NCBI RefSeq assembly: GCF_029525575.1
Contig: NZ_JAPDIA010000008.1
Coordinates: forward strand, 806,001-870,000
Direction of reading: 5' to 3'
Origin: Cohnella rhizosphaerae
Lineage (GTDB): Bacteria; Bacillota; Bacilli; Paenibacillales; Paenibacillaceae
Length of the DNA: 64,000 nt
Part shown: piece after piece, positions 43,922-52,821 of the stretch
How the letters are laid out: each line of letters starts with the position of its first letter
How positions within the stretch are numbered: position 1 is the first letter of the stretch
Program-made: the position numbers and the translations under genes
Notes under the pieces: model-generated
What the model saw: only the letters and a program-made list of their open reading frames with translations
What the model was told of the DNA's origin: nothing
Database searches by the model: none

Positions 43922-44588
43922 GCACGAAGCCTTTTCCGCGTACGTTTTCGATGGCGAGGACGGGACCCGTTTTTTTGCGGATGCGGTAAAGAAGGGAGTT
44001 GATCTCTTCGGCGCCGGCCTCGGGGCTCCCGTCTTCGCCTGTTCGTTCAGGCCACACATAGCGGGCGATTTCTTCTTTTCCGACGAATCTCCGTTCCCTT
44101 CGCAGGAGCAGCTCGACGCATCTGAACTCCTTATCCGTAAACGAAAAGGGCGTGCCGTTGACGGTGAGCACCTGCCGGATCGGATCAAGCGCGATATCGT
44201 TCGATTCGGCGACCGGTAGCGCGGCGTCGCGTTCGAGCTCGATCTCCATCGTATCCCCCCAGCTTCGATCGGCAAAGGAAAGACATACCGCGCCTTTGGA
44301 GAACGCGACGATGTCGGAGGCGCGAAGAACGACAGGCTCGAACGGCGTCAATCGGATTCCGTTCACCTCGGTGCCGTGTTTGCTGTTGCGGTCCGTTATT
44401 TTGCAGATGCCTTTTTCGCAAGCGATCTCGGCATGCTTTCTCGATACGTAAGCATTGTCGAAGCCGATATCGGGCGCCCATTCGGCGTCTCGGCGTCCGA
44501 GTATGACGATCGGCCGGGCAAGCATCAGCATTGCGCCCTCGTCATGCGGATATCCGCGAAGAACGACGAGGCAGGGAGATGGATTCAT
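43887..44588 (-). CDS. FHA-domain protein with OmpR-type winged helix
   Basis: Predicted 233-residue cytoplasmic protein. The FHA domain covers residues about 20-95: VILGRRDAEWAPDIG, then NAYVSRKHAEIACEKG (SRKH core) and NSKHGTEVNGIRL (the NGxxV/T region). A DNA-binding winged helix like the C-terminal domain of OmpR response regulators follows (DKEFRCVELLLRRERRFV, EINSLLYRIRKKTGPVLA, VRGKGFVL). ATG 44588 is preceded by GAGGTG; longer starts lack a ribosome site. It could couple Ser/Thr phosphorylation to transcription. It converges with and overlaps a penicillin-binding protein gene. The frame is intact. Confidence 0.78.
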   Translation of the reverse strand: MNPSPCLVVLRGYPHDEGAMLMLARPIVILGRRDAEWAPDIGFDNAYVSRKHAEIACEKGICKITDRNSKHGTEVNGIRLTPFEPVVLRASDIVAFSKGAVCLSFADRSWGDTMEIELERDAALPVAESNDIALDPIRQVLTVNGTPFSFTDKEFRCVELLLRRERRFVGKEEIARYVWPERTGEDGSPEAGAEEINSLLYRIRKKTGPVLAIENVRGKGFVLSLSSLAEKFV

Positions 44589-44772
44589 TTGGCTGCACCT
44601 CGAATACGGTCTGGGTTTAAATCGATCACATAGGTAAGACGAACGTCGCGGAGGGCAGGTTTCGATCGGCAACCGATATAAGTACGATCGGCTTAGTCAC
44701 AAAATAGATTGTCGATAATGTTATGGGCAGGGGCTGCGACGGCGCGGACCCCAGGAACAGGAGGGTATCGAT

Positions 44773-45730
44773 GTGAAAATCGTCGTGCTGGACGGTTATA
44801 CGCTTAATCCGGGCGATCTGTCCTGGAGCGGGTTCGAGCGTTTGGGCCAAGTGGAGGTATACGACCGGACGGCATCCGAGCTCGCGGTTGAACGCGCGCG
44901 CGAGGCGCGCGTCGTGCTGACGAACAAGACGCCGGTTCCCGCAGAGCTGCTGGAGAAGCTGCCTGCGCTCGAATATATCGGCGTGCTGGCGACCGGTTAC
45001 GACAACGTCGACGTACAGGCGGCTGGCAAAAGAGGTATCGCCGTTACGAACGTACCGGGTTACGGAACCGAATCGGTCGCTCAAACTGTATTTGCCCTGC
45101 TCCTCGAGCTTTGCCAGCATGTCGGACTGCACGATCGCTCCGTCAAGGCGGGGGGATTGGGCGGACAGTCCGGACTTCAGCTATTGGAAAACGCCGCTTA
45201 CGGAGCTGAGCGGCAAGACGTTGGGAATCGTCGGCTACGGCCGGATCGGCGAAGCGGTCGCGCGCATCGCGCATGCCTTCGGCATGAAGGTGGCGGCGAA
45301 CAAGCGTCATCCCGACGGGCCGCCGCCGTTCGAAGGCTTTGAGTGGACGGACTTGTCCGAGCTGCTGGAAAAGTCGGACGCGATCAGCTTGCACTGTCCG
45401 CTTACGCCGGAAACGGAAGGCATGATCAACCGCGACAGCCTCTCTCGAATGAAGCGATCCGCCTTCTTGATCAATACGGCACGCGGACGCTTGATCGCGG
45501 AGCGGGATCTCGCGGATTGCCTGAACGCGGGCGGCATCGCAGGCGCAGGCCTGGACGTCCTGTCCGCGGAGCCTCCGCCGGCGGACCATCCGCTGTTGTC
45601 GGCCGCCAACTGCATCATCACGCCGCACCAGGCCTGGGCCACACGCGAAGCGCGAGCGAGACTGATGGAGACGGCCGTCGCCAATCTGGAGACGTTCTTG
45701 GCGGGGAAGTCGGCCAACCGAGTGGTGTGA
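44773..45730 (+). CDS. D-2-hydroxyacid dehydrogenase (NAD-dependent)
   Basis: Predicted 318-residue enzyme of the D-isomer 2-hydroxyacid dehydrogenase family, closest in look to hydroxypyruvate/glyoxylate reductases. The NAD motif is LGIVGYGRIGEAVARIA near residue 147. Catalytic residues are Arg in NTARGRLI, Glu in AGLDVLSAEPP and His in NCIITPHQAWAT. One extra G in G6 45150-45155 breaks the frame; correction gives AGDWADSPDFSYWK. The start is GTG 44773 after ACAGGAGGG. A 51-bp tandem repeat follows. The exact substrate cannot be fixed. Confidence 0.85.
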
Positions 45731-45740
45731 GGGGAGGGGC

Positions 45741-46080
45741 GGACTTTTTGGTCCTAACCGAGACTTTTCCGCCAGAGTGACGGCGGGTGCGACACGATTT
45801 GTTTCTATTTGAGACTTCTTCGCCGGAGTGGCGGTGGGTGCGGCGTGGTTTGTTTCTACATGAGACTTCTTCGCCGGAGTGGTCGCGAATGAGTCGTGGT
45901 TTGTTTCTAACCGGGACTTCTTCGCCCTAGTGATGGTGGGTTCGGCACGGTTTGTTTCTAATTGAGACTTCTCCGCTGGAGTGGCGGTAGGTGCGGCGTG
46001 GTTTGTTTCTACCTGAGATTTTTCCGCCAGAGTGACGGTGTGAAAGCCGGGTTTGTTTCTGTCAGGGGACTTCCTCGCTG
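45741..46080. repeat. 51-bp tandem repeat, about 6.5 copies
   Basis: The landmark TTTGTTTCT recurs at 45798, 45849, 45900, 45951, 46002 and 46052, so the period is 51 bp with one 50-bp step, and a diverged copy starts near 45747. Each unit reads about GTTTGTTTCTA..TGAGACTT followed by CTTCGCCGGAGTGGCGGTGG and a variable tail, with a short CGCC/GGCG dyad. The array fills the space between a dehydrogenase and a marR gene; stops and unit divergence argue against coding. Confidence 0.85.
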
Positions 46081-46104
46081 TACTTGTTGTCGTAAGCTAA
46101 CCTA

Positions 46105-46141
46105 AGCCTTGCCGTACGATGGCAGAGGCTTTTTTTCTTTT
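46105..46141 (+). terminator. Terminator after the tandem repeat
   Basis: AGCCTTGCC and GGCAGAGGCT form a stem with one bulge around GTACGAT, followed by TTTTTTTCTTTT. It would end the dehydrogenase transcript beyond the repeat array. Confidence 0.8.
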
Positions 46142-46152
46142 AAGGAAAGGGT

Positions 46153-46215
46153 TTGACTAAATAACAAGGTACCTGTATTATAAATAACAAGGCACCTGAA
46201 TATCAGGTTCCTGAT
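46153..46215 (+). promoter_or_regulatory. marR promoter with overlapping operators
   Basis: TTGACT (46153-46158) and TATTAT (46176-46181) are 17 nt apart. Two direct copies of ATAACAAGGYACCTG lie at 46161-46175 (in the spacer) and 46184-46198 (just after the -10). The second runs into two dyads, CCTGAATATCAGG and ATCAGGTTCCTGAT. This layout fits autorepression by the MarR protein. Confidence 0.65.
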
Positions 46216-46237
46216 AAAATTATTGGAGGCTTACGCC

Positions 46238-46921
46238 ATGGAAAATAACCAGTCGAATTTGATGGAGCAGCTGTTCCGCATCGTCATTCTGCTGCGCCGA
46301 TATCAGCACCGCCTGTTAAGGGAGGGCGCGCAGGGCGGCGATCCGCTTCGCGGCCAGGGACGCGTCTTGTCGCTGCTCAAGCTGAAGCCGGAAATTACAC
46401 AAAAGGAGCTGTCCTATCTGCTCGATATGCGCAATCAATCGCTAGGCGAGCTGCTGGGCAAGCTGGAGCGAAGCGGGTATATTACGCGGACGACTTCGGA
46501 GCAGGATCGCCGGGTGATGAACGTGACGCTGACGGAGGCGGGAGCGCAAGCGGCGGCCGAGATCGAGAAGCAGCAGGAGAGTCACAACAAGCTGTTCGAG
46601 TGTCTTAGCGAGGATGAGCAGCTCACGATGGGCGAATATCTGGATCGGTTGATCGGAGAGCTCGAAAGGCAGCTGGTCGGCGAGGAGGACTTTGCGGAAA
46701 GCGGAGACGGTCGCCGCGACGGTCGCGGGCATCATGGACATGGCTTCGGGCCACGAGGCTTCGATCCGCGCGGGAGGGGCCAAAGCGGCCATCCTGGACA
46801 TGGCGGACACCCGGGCCACGGGGACCGCGGCTTCGATCCGAACGGCGGGCGACAACGCCGCCCGTCGTTTGGCGGAGATGGCTGGGGCATCCGCCCGAGA
46901 CCTGGCCGCGATCCGTTTTGA
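46238..46921 (+). CDS. MarR-family regulator with Gly/His/Arg-rich tail
   Basis: Predicted 227-residue protein. Residues 1-145 are a normal MarR winged helix: ITQKELSYLLDMRNQSLGEL is the recognition region and SEQDRRVMNVTLTEAG the wing. The last 75 residues are an unordered tail rich in Gly, His, Arg and Pro (GHHGHGFGPRGFDPRGRG, GHPGHGGHPGHGDRG). Such a tail might bind metal or nucleic acid. ATG 46238 follows TTGGAGG. Upstream dyads suggest autoregulation. No exporter lies next to it; the next gene is a VOC protein. The frame is intact. Confidence 0.85.
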   Translation: MENNQSNLMEQLFRIVILLRRYQHRLLREGAQGGDPLRGQGRVLSLLKLKPEITQKELSYLLDMRNQSLGELLGKLERSGYITRTTSEQDRRVMNVTLTEAGAQAAAEIEKQQESHNKLFECLSEDEQLTMGEYLDRLIGELERQLVGEEDFAESGDGRRDGRGHHGHGFGPRGFDPRGRGQSGHPGHGGHPGHGDRGFDPNGGRQRRPSFGGDGWGIRPRPGRDPF

Positions 46922-47025
46922 ACGACGCCATCTCAATCGGCTTCGAATTCAGCAATCGAAAAGAAACGCCGTCGTTCTCGCAATGGTACACTGTATCCAT
47001 CCGCAACGAAGGGTGGAGGTCGCTT

Positions 47026-47409
47026 TTGAAGCTTTCCCATGTTCGACTGTTGGCGCCGAATATCCATGAATGCTTTTTATTTTACCGCGACATCATCGGT
47101 CTTGAGGTGAGGTACGGTGACGAGACGACGCCTTTTGCGGAGTTTGCCACCGGGGACGTCAGCTTTGCGCTCGAACCGCCGATGGCCGACGCTCCTGCCG
47201 AAGCCTTAGCGAGGACGAAGCCGTTTAGCGGCCGGGATCAAGTGGCGCTCGTATTCCGCGTAGAAAACGTCGATGACGTATATGAGGCGCTGCGTACAAA
47301 GGGAGTCCCTTTTGTTCGGCCGCCGCACGATACGCCTGAATGGGGTCACCGCGTCGCTTATCTTCGCGACCCGGCCGGTCATGTGATCGAGTTGAATCAA
47401 GGTATTTAA
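47026..47409 (+). CDS. VOC-family (glyoxalase-like) protein
   Basis: Predicted 127-residue protein of the vicinal oxygen chelate fold. SHVRLLAPNIHECFLFYRDI opens the first beta-alpha-beta unit with a metal-type His, and AYLRDPAGHVIELNQ ends the second with the usual RDPxGxxxEL and a terminal Glu. The start is TTG 47026 after GGGTGGAGGT; upstream in-frame sequence overlaps the marR tail and is unlikely to be translated. Members include glyoxalases, dioxygenases and antibiotic-binding proteins. The substrate is unknown. The frame is intact. Confidence 0.78.
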   Translation: MKLSHVRLLAPNIHECFLFYRDIIGLEVRYGDETTPFAEFATGDVSFALEPPMADAPAEALARTKPFSGRDQVALVFRVENVDDVYEALRTKGVPFVRPPHDTPEWGHRVAYLRDPAGHVIELNQGI

Positions 47410-47527
47410 CGATATTAATCAAACGAGCGAGCAAGCGGATATCCTTCTGCTTGCTCTTTTTTTGTGCGGATCTCGTCGAATCGAACAGCCGCCGCCGCGC
47501 GGCTCGCTTGTCCCCGACTGCGCCCGC

Positions 47528-48413
47528 TTATTTCACTAGCCCGATAAACGTTTTCGCCGCATTGGAGAGCGGCATATTTCGCATCGTTAACAATCCGACC
47601 TGGGACGGCGGGAGCGGGATGTCGAGCGCCACCTCGAACAGCGAGCCTTCTTCGAGCTCCTTGGATACGAATTCCCGGGTCACGTAGGAGATGCCGAGTC
47701 CGCGCCTGGCGAATTCGATGAGCAGGTCGACGCTGCCGACTTCGATCTCGGGCTTGATGGAATAGCCGTAGTTGTGGAACACCTCGGTAATCGTCATCCG
47801 GGCGCGGCTGTTGCGGGAAAACAGAATGATCGGGTACTGGAGGAGCGCATCGAGCGTCAGCACTTCGTTCTTCAGCTTCGCGTATCTCGCGCCAGCGACG
47901 AAGCAGTCCTGGAGCTGGAAGCTCTCCGTCACCTGGAGCTGCGGATCGACGATCGGCATGCGCACGACGCCGAGATCGATGCGGCCTTCCTTCAAAAAAA
48001 GTAATCACCTCCGGCGTCGTGCCGTGATTCAGATGCAGCTTGACGCCCGGATGAAGCTTGTGGAATTGCTCCAGATAGGGCAGCACGTAATGCTTGAACA
48101 ACGAGTCGCTGCCGCCGATTCGAAGCTCGCCGCTGTCCAGGTTTTTGAGCGCGGCCATTTTTTCCTCCGCCAACGTGATCAAAATCTGCGACTGCTCGAT
48201 GTACGAGTAGAGCACCATGCCTTCCTGCGTCAGCTCGACGCCCTTGGAGTTGCGGTAAAACAGCGAGACGCCGAAGCTTTCCTCGAGCTGTTTGATGGCA
48301 TGGCTCACGCTGGGCTGCGTCAAATACAGCGCCTTTGCCGCTTGCGTCAAACTCCCCGTTTTCGCTGCCCAATAGAACACCTTGTACAGCTCGTAATTGT
48401 TACCCATAGACAT
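47528..48413 (-). CDS. LysR-family regulator divergent from the pentose-phosphate operon
   Basis: Predicted LysR-type regulator of about 294 residues. The N-terminal helix-turn-helix is GSLTQAAKALYLTQPSVSHA near residues 18-37. The co-inducer domain starts near residue 95 (ELRIGGSDSLFKHYVLPYLE) and continues with RIDLGVVRMP and RRGLGISYVTREFV. One extra base in A7 47994-48000 breaks the frame at EVITF; removal restores LKEGRIDLGVV. ATG 48413 follows CAGGAGA. An ATAG-N7-CTAT box overlaps this start codon and lies at -66 of the zwf promoter; the same box precedes pgi. It is a candidate regulator of both. Confidence 0.85.
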
Positions 48414-48472
48414 GGTCTATATCTCCTGTGAAATATATTGATTACTTGTATGGCTTCGATTCGTATTATAGT
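48406..48472 (+). promoter_or_regulatory. zwf promoter with LysR-type box
   Basis: ATAGACATGGTCTAT (48406-48420) precedes TATAGT (48467-48472) by 46 nt, the same spacing as in the pgi promoter. In the 37 nt ending at TATAGTGAA the two promoters agree at about 26 positions. The box covers the start codon of the divergent lysR gene, so binding could also repress that gene. Confidence 0.68.
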
Positions 48473-48527
48473 GAAAATACAAAAAAAGAAACCAGAGCGG
48501 CTCCTCGCTCGGGGAAGGAGAAGGAAG

Positions 48528-50061
48528 ATGGAACCGACCACTTTTATCCTGTTCGGGGCGACCGGGGATTTGGCCAAACGCAAAATCTATCCCGCCCTCT
48601 TTAACTTGTTCGTCCGCGGCAAGCTGCCGCAAGCCTTCTCCGTCGTCGGACTCGGCAGAAGGGAATGGACCGACGAAGTATTCCAAGCCGCCGTGGAGCG
48701 GTCTTTATATCAATTTTCCAGAACGGAGCCGGCCGACAAGGAAAAGCTGAACGCCTTTTTTGGAAGCCTTCCGTTACAGCGTGCTCGATATCGGACGCGA
48801 GGAGGACTACCGCGAGCTGCTTGCGCTCGTCGAAGCGCGCGAACAAGCGCTCGACATGCCGCCTAACCGGCTGTTCTACCTGTCGGTCGGCCCCGAGCAT
48901 TTCGAGCCGATCGCGGACAACATTCGCGCAAGCGGGCTCGGCTCCGCCGACGGCTGGAAGCGTCTCGTCATCGAGAAGCCGTTCGGCCACGACCTCGCAT
49001 CGGCTCGCGCGCTGAACGCGAAGCTGTCGGAATCGTTCGCCGAAGAAGAGATTTTCCGCATCGACCACTACCTCGGCAAGCCAGTCGTTCAGCGCCTCGA
49101 ATCGCTGCAGCAGGCCAACCCGGTCATCCAGGCACTGTGGACCAACCGGTATATCGCGAACGTGCAGATCACGGCCAGCGAATCGGTCGGCGTCGAAGAG
49201 CGCGCAGGCTATTACGATCACGTCGGCGCGATCCGCGACATGTTCCAGAACCATCTGCTTCAGCTGCTGATGATGGCGGCGATTCACCTGCCGTACGACA
49301 GCAGCTCCGAGAAGGTCAGATTCAAGAAAAAGAAGATCATGGAGGCGTTGGTTCCCGTCGCGCAGGAGGATGTCGGGCTGCAGGTGGTGCGCGGACAATA
49401 CGCGGCGGGCAGCATCGGCGGACAACCGGTCGAAGGCTACAAGTCCGAACCGGGCATCGCGGCGGACTCCATGAACGACACCTTCATCGCGGCCCGCTTG
49501 CGAATCGACAACAACGATTGGCGCGGCGTGCCGTTCTACATTCGCACCGGCAAGCGCATGAACAAGAAATCGACGCGTATCGTCGTCGAATTCAAGGAGC
49601 CGCTCAAGCAAGCCTGGTCGCAAGCGGAGGGCGGCGTCGCGCCGAACCTGCTCGTCATCGAGATCGGTCCCGGCGAGAGCATCACACTCCAATTAAACAC
49701 GAAGGAGGCCGGCGCGCATGGGGGCTTCAAGCCGATTCATGTGGACCTGCATTCGACGCCGGCCGATTCGCCCGAAGCCTACGAGAACCTGATCGGCGAT
49801 GCGCTGAAGGGCGATCCGACGTTCTTCGCGCATTGGGACGAAGTCGAGCTGTCCTGGCAGTATGTGCAGCCGATGCTGGACGCATTCGCCGAGAACGCTG
49901 TGCCGCTGCATAGCTATGCAGCCGGCAGCCGAGGTCCCGAAGCGTCAGACGCTCTGCTGGCAGAGGACGGGTATCACTGGTGGTTCGACGAAGAAAATGA
50001 GTCGTTGCCGAAAAACGAAAACAAAGAGGGAGCCAACTATGCCTACCACGCAAACCATTGA
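48528..50061 (+). CDS. zwf: Glucose-6-phosphate 1-dehydrogenase
   Basis: Enzyme of about 510 residues that oxidises glucose 6-phosphate to 6-phosphogluconolactone, opening the oxidative pentose phosphate pathway. [20 protein letters not shown] is the N-terminal coenzyme motif, and the catalytic [12 protein letters not shown] lies near residue 178. [16 protein letters not shown] is a further signature. One extra T in T6 48756-48761 breaks the frame; removal gives [16 protein letters not shown] 48528 follows AAGGAGAAGG. The end overlaps the tkt start by 23 nt, so the two are coupled. It leads the operon zwf-tkt-tal-gnd. Confidence 0.94.
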
Positions 50062-52031
50062 ACAACTGTCGATCGATACGATTCGCACACTGTCGATCGA
50101 CGCCATTAACGCAGCCAACTCGGGCCATCCCGGTCTGCCGATGGGCGCGGCCCCGATGGCGTACGCGCTCTGGTCCGAGCATCTGAATCACAACCCGGCC
50201 AACGCCAAATGGTTCAACCGCGACCGCTTCGTGCTGTCGGCCGGACACGGCTCCGCCTTGCTGTACAGCTTGCTTCACCTGTTCGGCTACGGCGTAACGA
50301 TCGAAGATCTGAAGCAGTTCCGCAAGCTGAACAGCAAGACGCCGGGCCATCCCGAGTACGGTCATACGGACGGCGTTGACGCGACGACCGGCCCGCTCGG
50401 GCAAGGGATCGCGATGGCGGTCGGCATGGCGATGGCCGAAGCGCATCTGGCCGCGAAGTTCAATCAGTCCGGCTTCCCGGTCGTCGATCATCATACGTAC
50501 GCGCTCGTCGGCGACGGCTGCCTGATGGAGGGCATCTCGTACGAAGCGATGTCGATGGCCGGACACATGAAGCTGGGCAAGCTAATCGTGCTGTACGATT
50601 CCAACGACATCTCGCTCGACGGCGATCTCAACCTCAGCTTCGGCGAAAATATGCAAAAACGCGCCGAATCCGCGAACTGGCAGTACCTGCGCGTCGATGA
50701 AGGCAACGATCTGGCAGCCATCTCTGCGGCTATCGCCGCGGCAAAGGCGCAAGGCGATCGGCCTACGATCATCGAGATCCGCACGATCATCGGCTACGGC
50801 AGCAAGTCGGCCGGCACGCACAAGGTGCACGGCAACCCGCTCGGTCTTGAGGAAGCGAAGGCGACCAAGCAAAATTACGGCTGGGCCTACGAGGAAGAAT
50901 TCACGGTACCGGACGAGGTACGCGCGCACTTCGAGCTGCTGAAGCGTCAAGGCGCAGCCAAAGAAGAAGCGTGGCAGAAGCTGCTGTCCGCTTACGGCGA
51001 AGCGCATCCCGCGCTCGGTCAAGAGCTGTCCGCCGCGATTAGCGGCAAAGTAACGCTCGGGGACGCCGACATCCTGACGTTCGACGCGGCGAAGGCGATC
51101 TCGACGCGCGTCGCAAGCGGCGAAGCGATCAACCATTACGTCAAAAAAAGTGCCCTCCATCTTCGGCGGCAGCGCGGATCTGTCCCACTCGACGATGACC
51201 GACATCAAAGGCGAGCCGAAGTTCGCGGTCGATTCCTTCGCCGGCCGCAACGTGTATTTCGGCGTTCGCGAGCATGCGATGGGCGCGGCCGGCAACGGCA
51301 TGGCGCTGCACGGCGGCGTCAACGCCTTCGTCAGCACGTTTTTCGTGTTCAGCGATTACCTGCGCCCGTCGATCAGACTTGCCGCGCTGCAAAAGCTCCC
51401 GGTCGTCTACGTATTCACGCACGATTCGATCGCGGTCGGCGAAGACGGACCTACCCACGAGCCGGTCGAGCATCTGGCGGCGCTGCGCACGATCCCCGGC
51501 CTGACCGTCATCCGGCCATCGGACGCCAACGAGACGGCTAGCGCATGGGCGTATGCGCTGACGCAACAGGAGGGACCCGTCGCGCTCGTCCTCAGCCGGC
51601 AAAATCTGCCGACCTTCGAGCAAACGAAGGCGAATCGCGAGCAAGTCGCCAAGGGCGCATACGTACTGACCGAGACGAACGCGCAGCCGGACCTCATTCT
51701 CATCGCGACCGGCTCCGAGGTATCTCTGGCCGTCGACGCGAAGTCGGAGCTTGAAAAAGATAACGTCTCCGTTCGCGTCGTGGCAATGCCGAGCCGCGAG
51801 CTGTTCGACCGCCAGCCGGAAGCCTACAAGCAATCCGTGCTTCCCGACGCGGTCGCAAGGCGCGTATCGCTTGAAGCAGGCATCTCGCTCGGATGGGATC
51901 GCTACGCGGGCAAGGAAGGCAAAGTGTTGGCCATCGATACGTTCGGCGCATCCGGCGCAGGCGGCGCGGTCATGGAATTGTTCGGCTTTTCCGTCGCCAA
52001 TGTCGTCCGCATCGCCAAAGAACTGCTATAA
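50039..52031 (+). CDS. tkt: Transketolase
   Basis: Thiamine diphosphate enzyme of about 663 residues that moves two-carbon units between sugar phosphates. Motifs are [20 protein letters not shown] near residue 26, [12 protein letters not shown], the thiamine motif [13 protein letters not shown] near 153, and in the pyrimidine domain [17 protein letters not shown] and [20 protein letters not shown]. One extra A in A7 51143-51149 breaks the frame; removal gives [21 protein letters not shown] 50039 follows AGAGGGAG inside the zwf reading frame. Length matches the family. Confidence 0.95.
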
Positions 52032-52085
52032 TCTGTATTCGGAACGATTCAAAACAAAATCAAAATAAACGGAGGTTTTTGAGCA

Positions 52086-52752
52086 ATGAAATTTTTCATC
52101 GATACCGCGAACCTGGCCGACATCAAAAAAAGCGTACAAAATCGGCGTCCTGTCCGGCGTCACGACGAACCCGTCCCTGGTCGCCAAGGAAGGCGTGAAG
52201 TTCGAGGATCGCATCGAAGAGATCCTGAAGGAAGTGCCGGACGTCGAATCGGTATCCGCCGAAGTAACGCCCGACGCCCTGACGGCGGAAGAGATGATCG
52301 CCCAGGCGAACGAACTGATCAAGATCAACAACAACGACAAAAACATCACGATCAAGCTCCCGATGACGCTGGCCGGCCTCGAAGCTTGCCGCTATCTGAC
52401 CAAGAAAGGCGTCAAGACGAACGTCACGCTGATCTTCACGGTCAATCAGGCGCTGCTCGCCGCCCGCGCTGGCGCTACGTACGTGTCGCCGTTCCTCGGC
52501 CGCCTGGACGACATCTCCGAAGACGGCGTCCTGCTCGTCGCGAAGATCGCGGAGCTGTTCCGCATCCATAACCTGGAGGCGCAGATCATCGCGGCTTCCG
52601 TTCGCCATCCGGACCACGTCACCCGCGTCGCCATGGCCGGCGCGCACATCGCCACGATTCCGTTCTCGGTCATCGAACAGCTCACCAAGCACCCGCTGAC
52701 CGAGCAAGGCATGGAAAAATTCGCGGCCGACTGGAAAAAAGCCGTTCAATAA
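52086..52752 (+). CDS. tal: Transaldolase, TalC/Fsa type
   Basis: Small transaldolase of about 221 residues. It starts [20 protein letters not shown], and [13 protein letters not shown] is the family signature. The Schiff-base lysine is in [14 protein letters not shown], and [12 protein letters not shown] and [13 protein letters not shown] follow. One extra A in A7 52125-52131 breaks the frame after ADIKK. A GGAGG site precedes ATG 52086. Lying between tkt and gnd, it most likely acts as a true transaldolase rather than fructose-6-phosphate aldolase, but the small type includes both. Confidence 0.92.
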
Positions 52753-52821
52753 TCGACGGCCGCAGCGCCAATCAAATTTCAATTTAGAGAGAGAACAGAA
52801 AGCCCGGGAGGATGGAGAAAA

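Noticed and set aside
45741-46080. CRISPR-like array
   Set aside because: The whole 51-bp unit is repeated with scattered substitutions; there are no unique spacers of constant length between identical repeats and no cas genes nearby.
48756-48761. Programmed ribosomal frameshifting in zwf and other broken genes
   Set aside because: Too many unrelated genes are affected, the runs differ (G, T, A, C), and no common slippery heptamer with a downstream structure is seen. Base-calling error explains all of them better.
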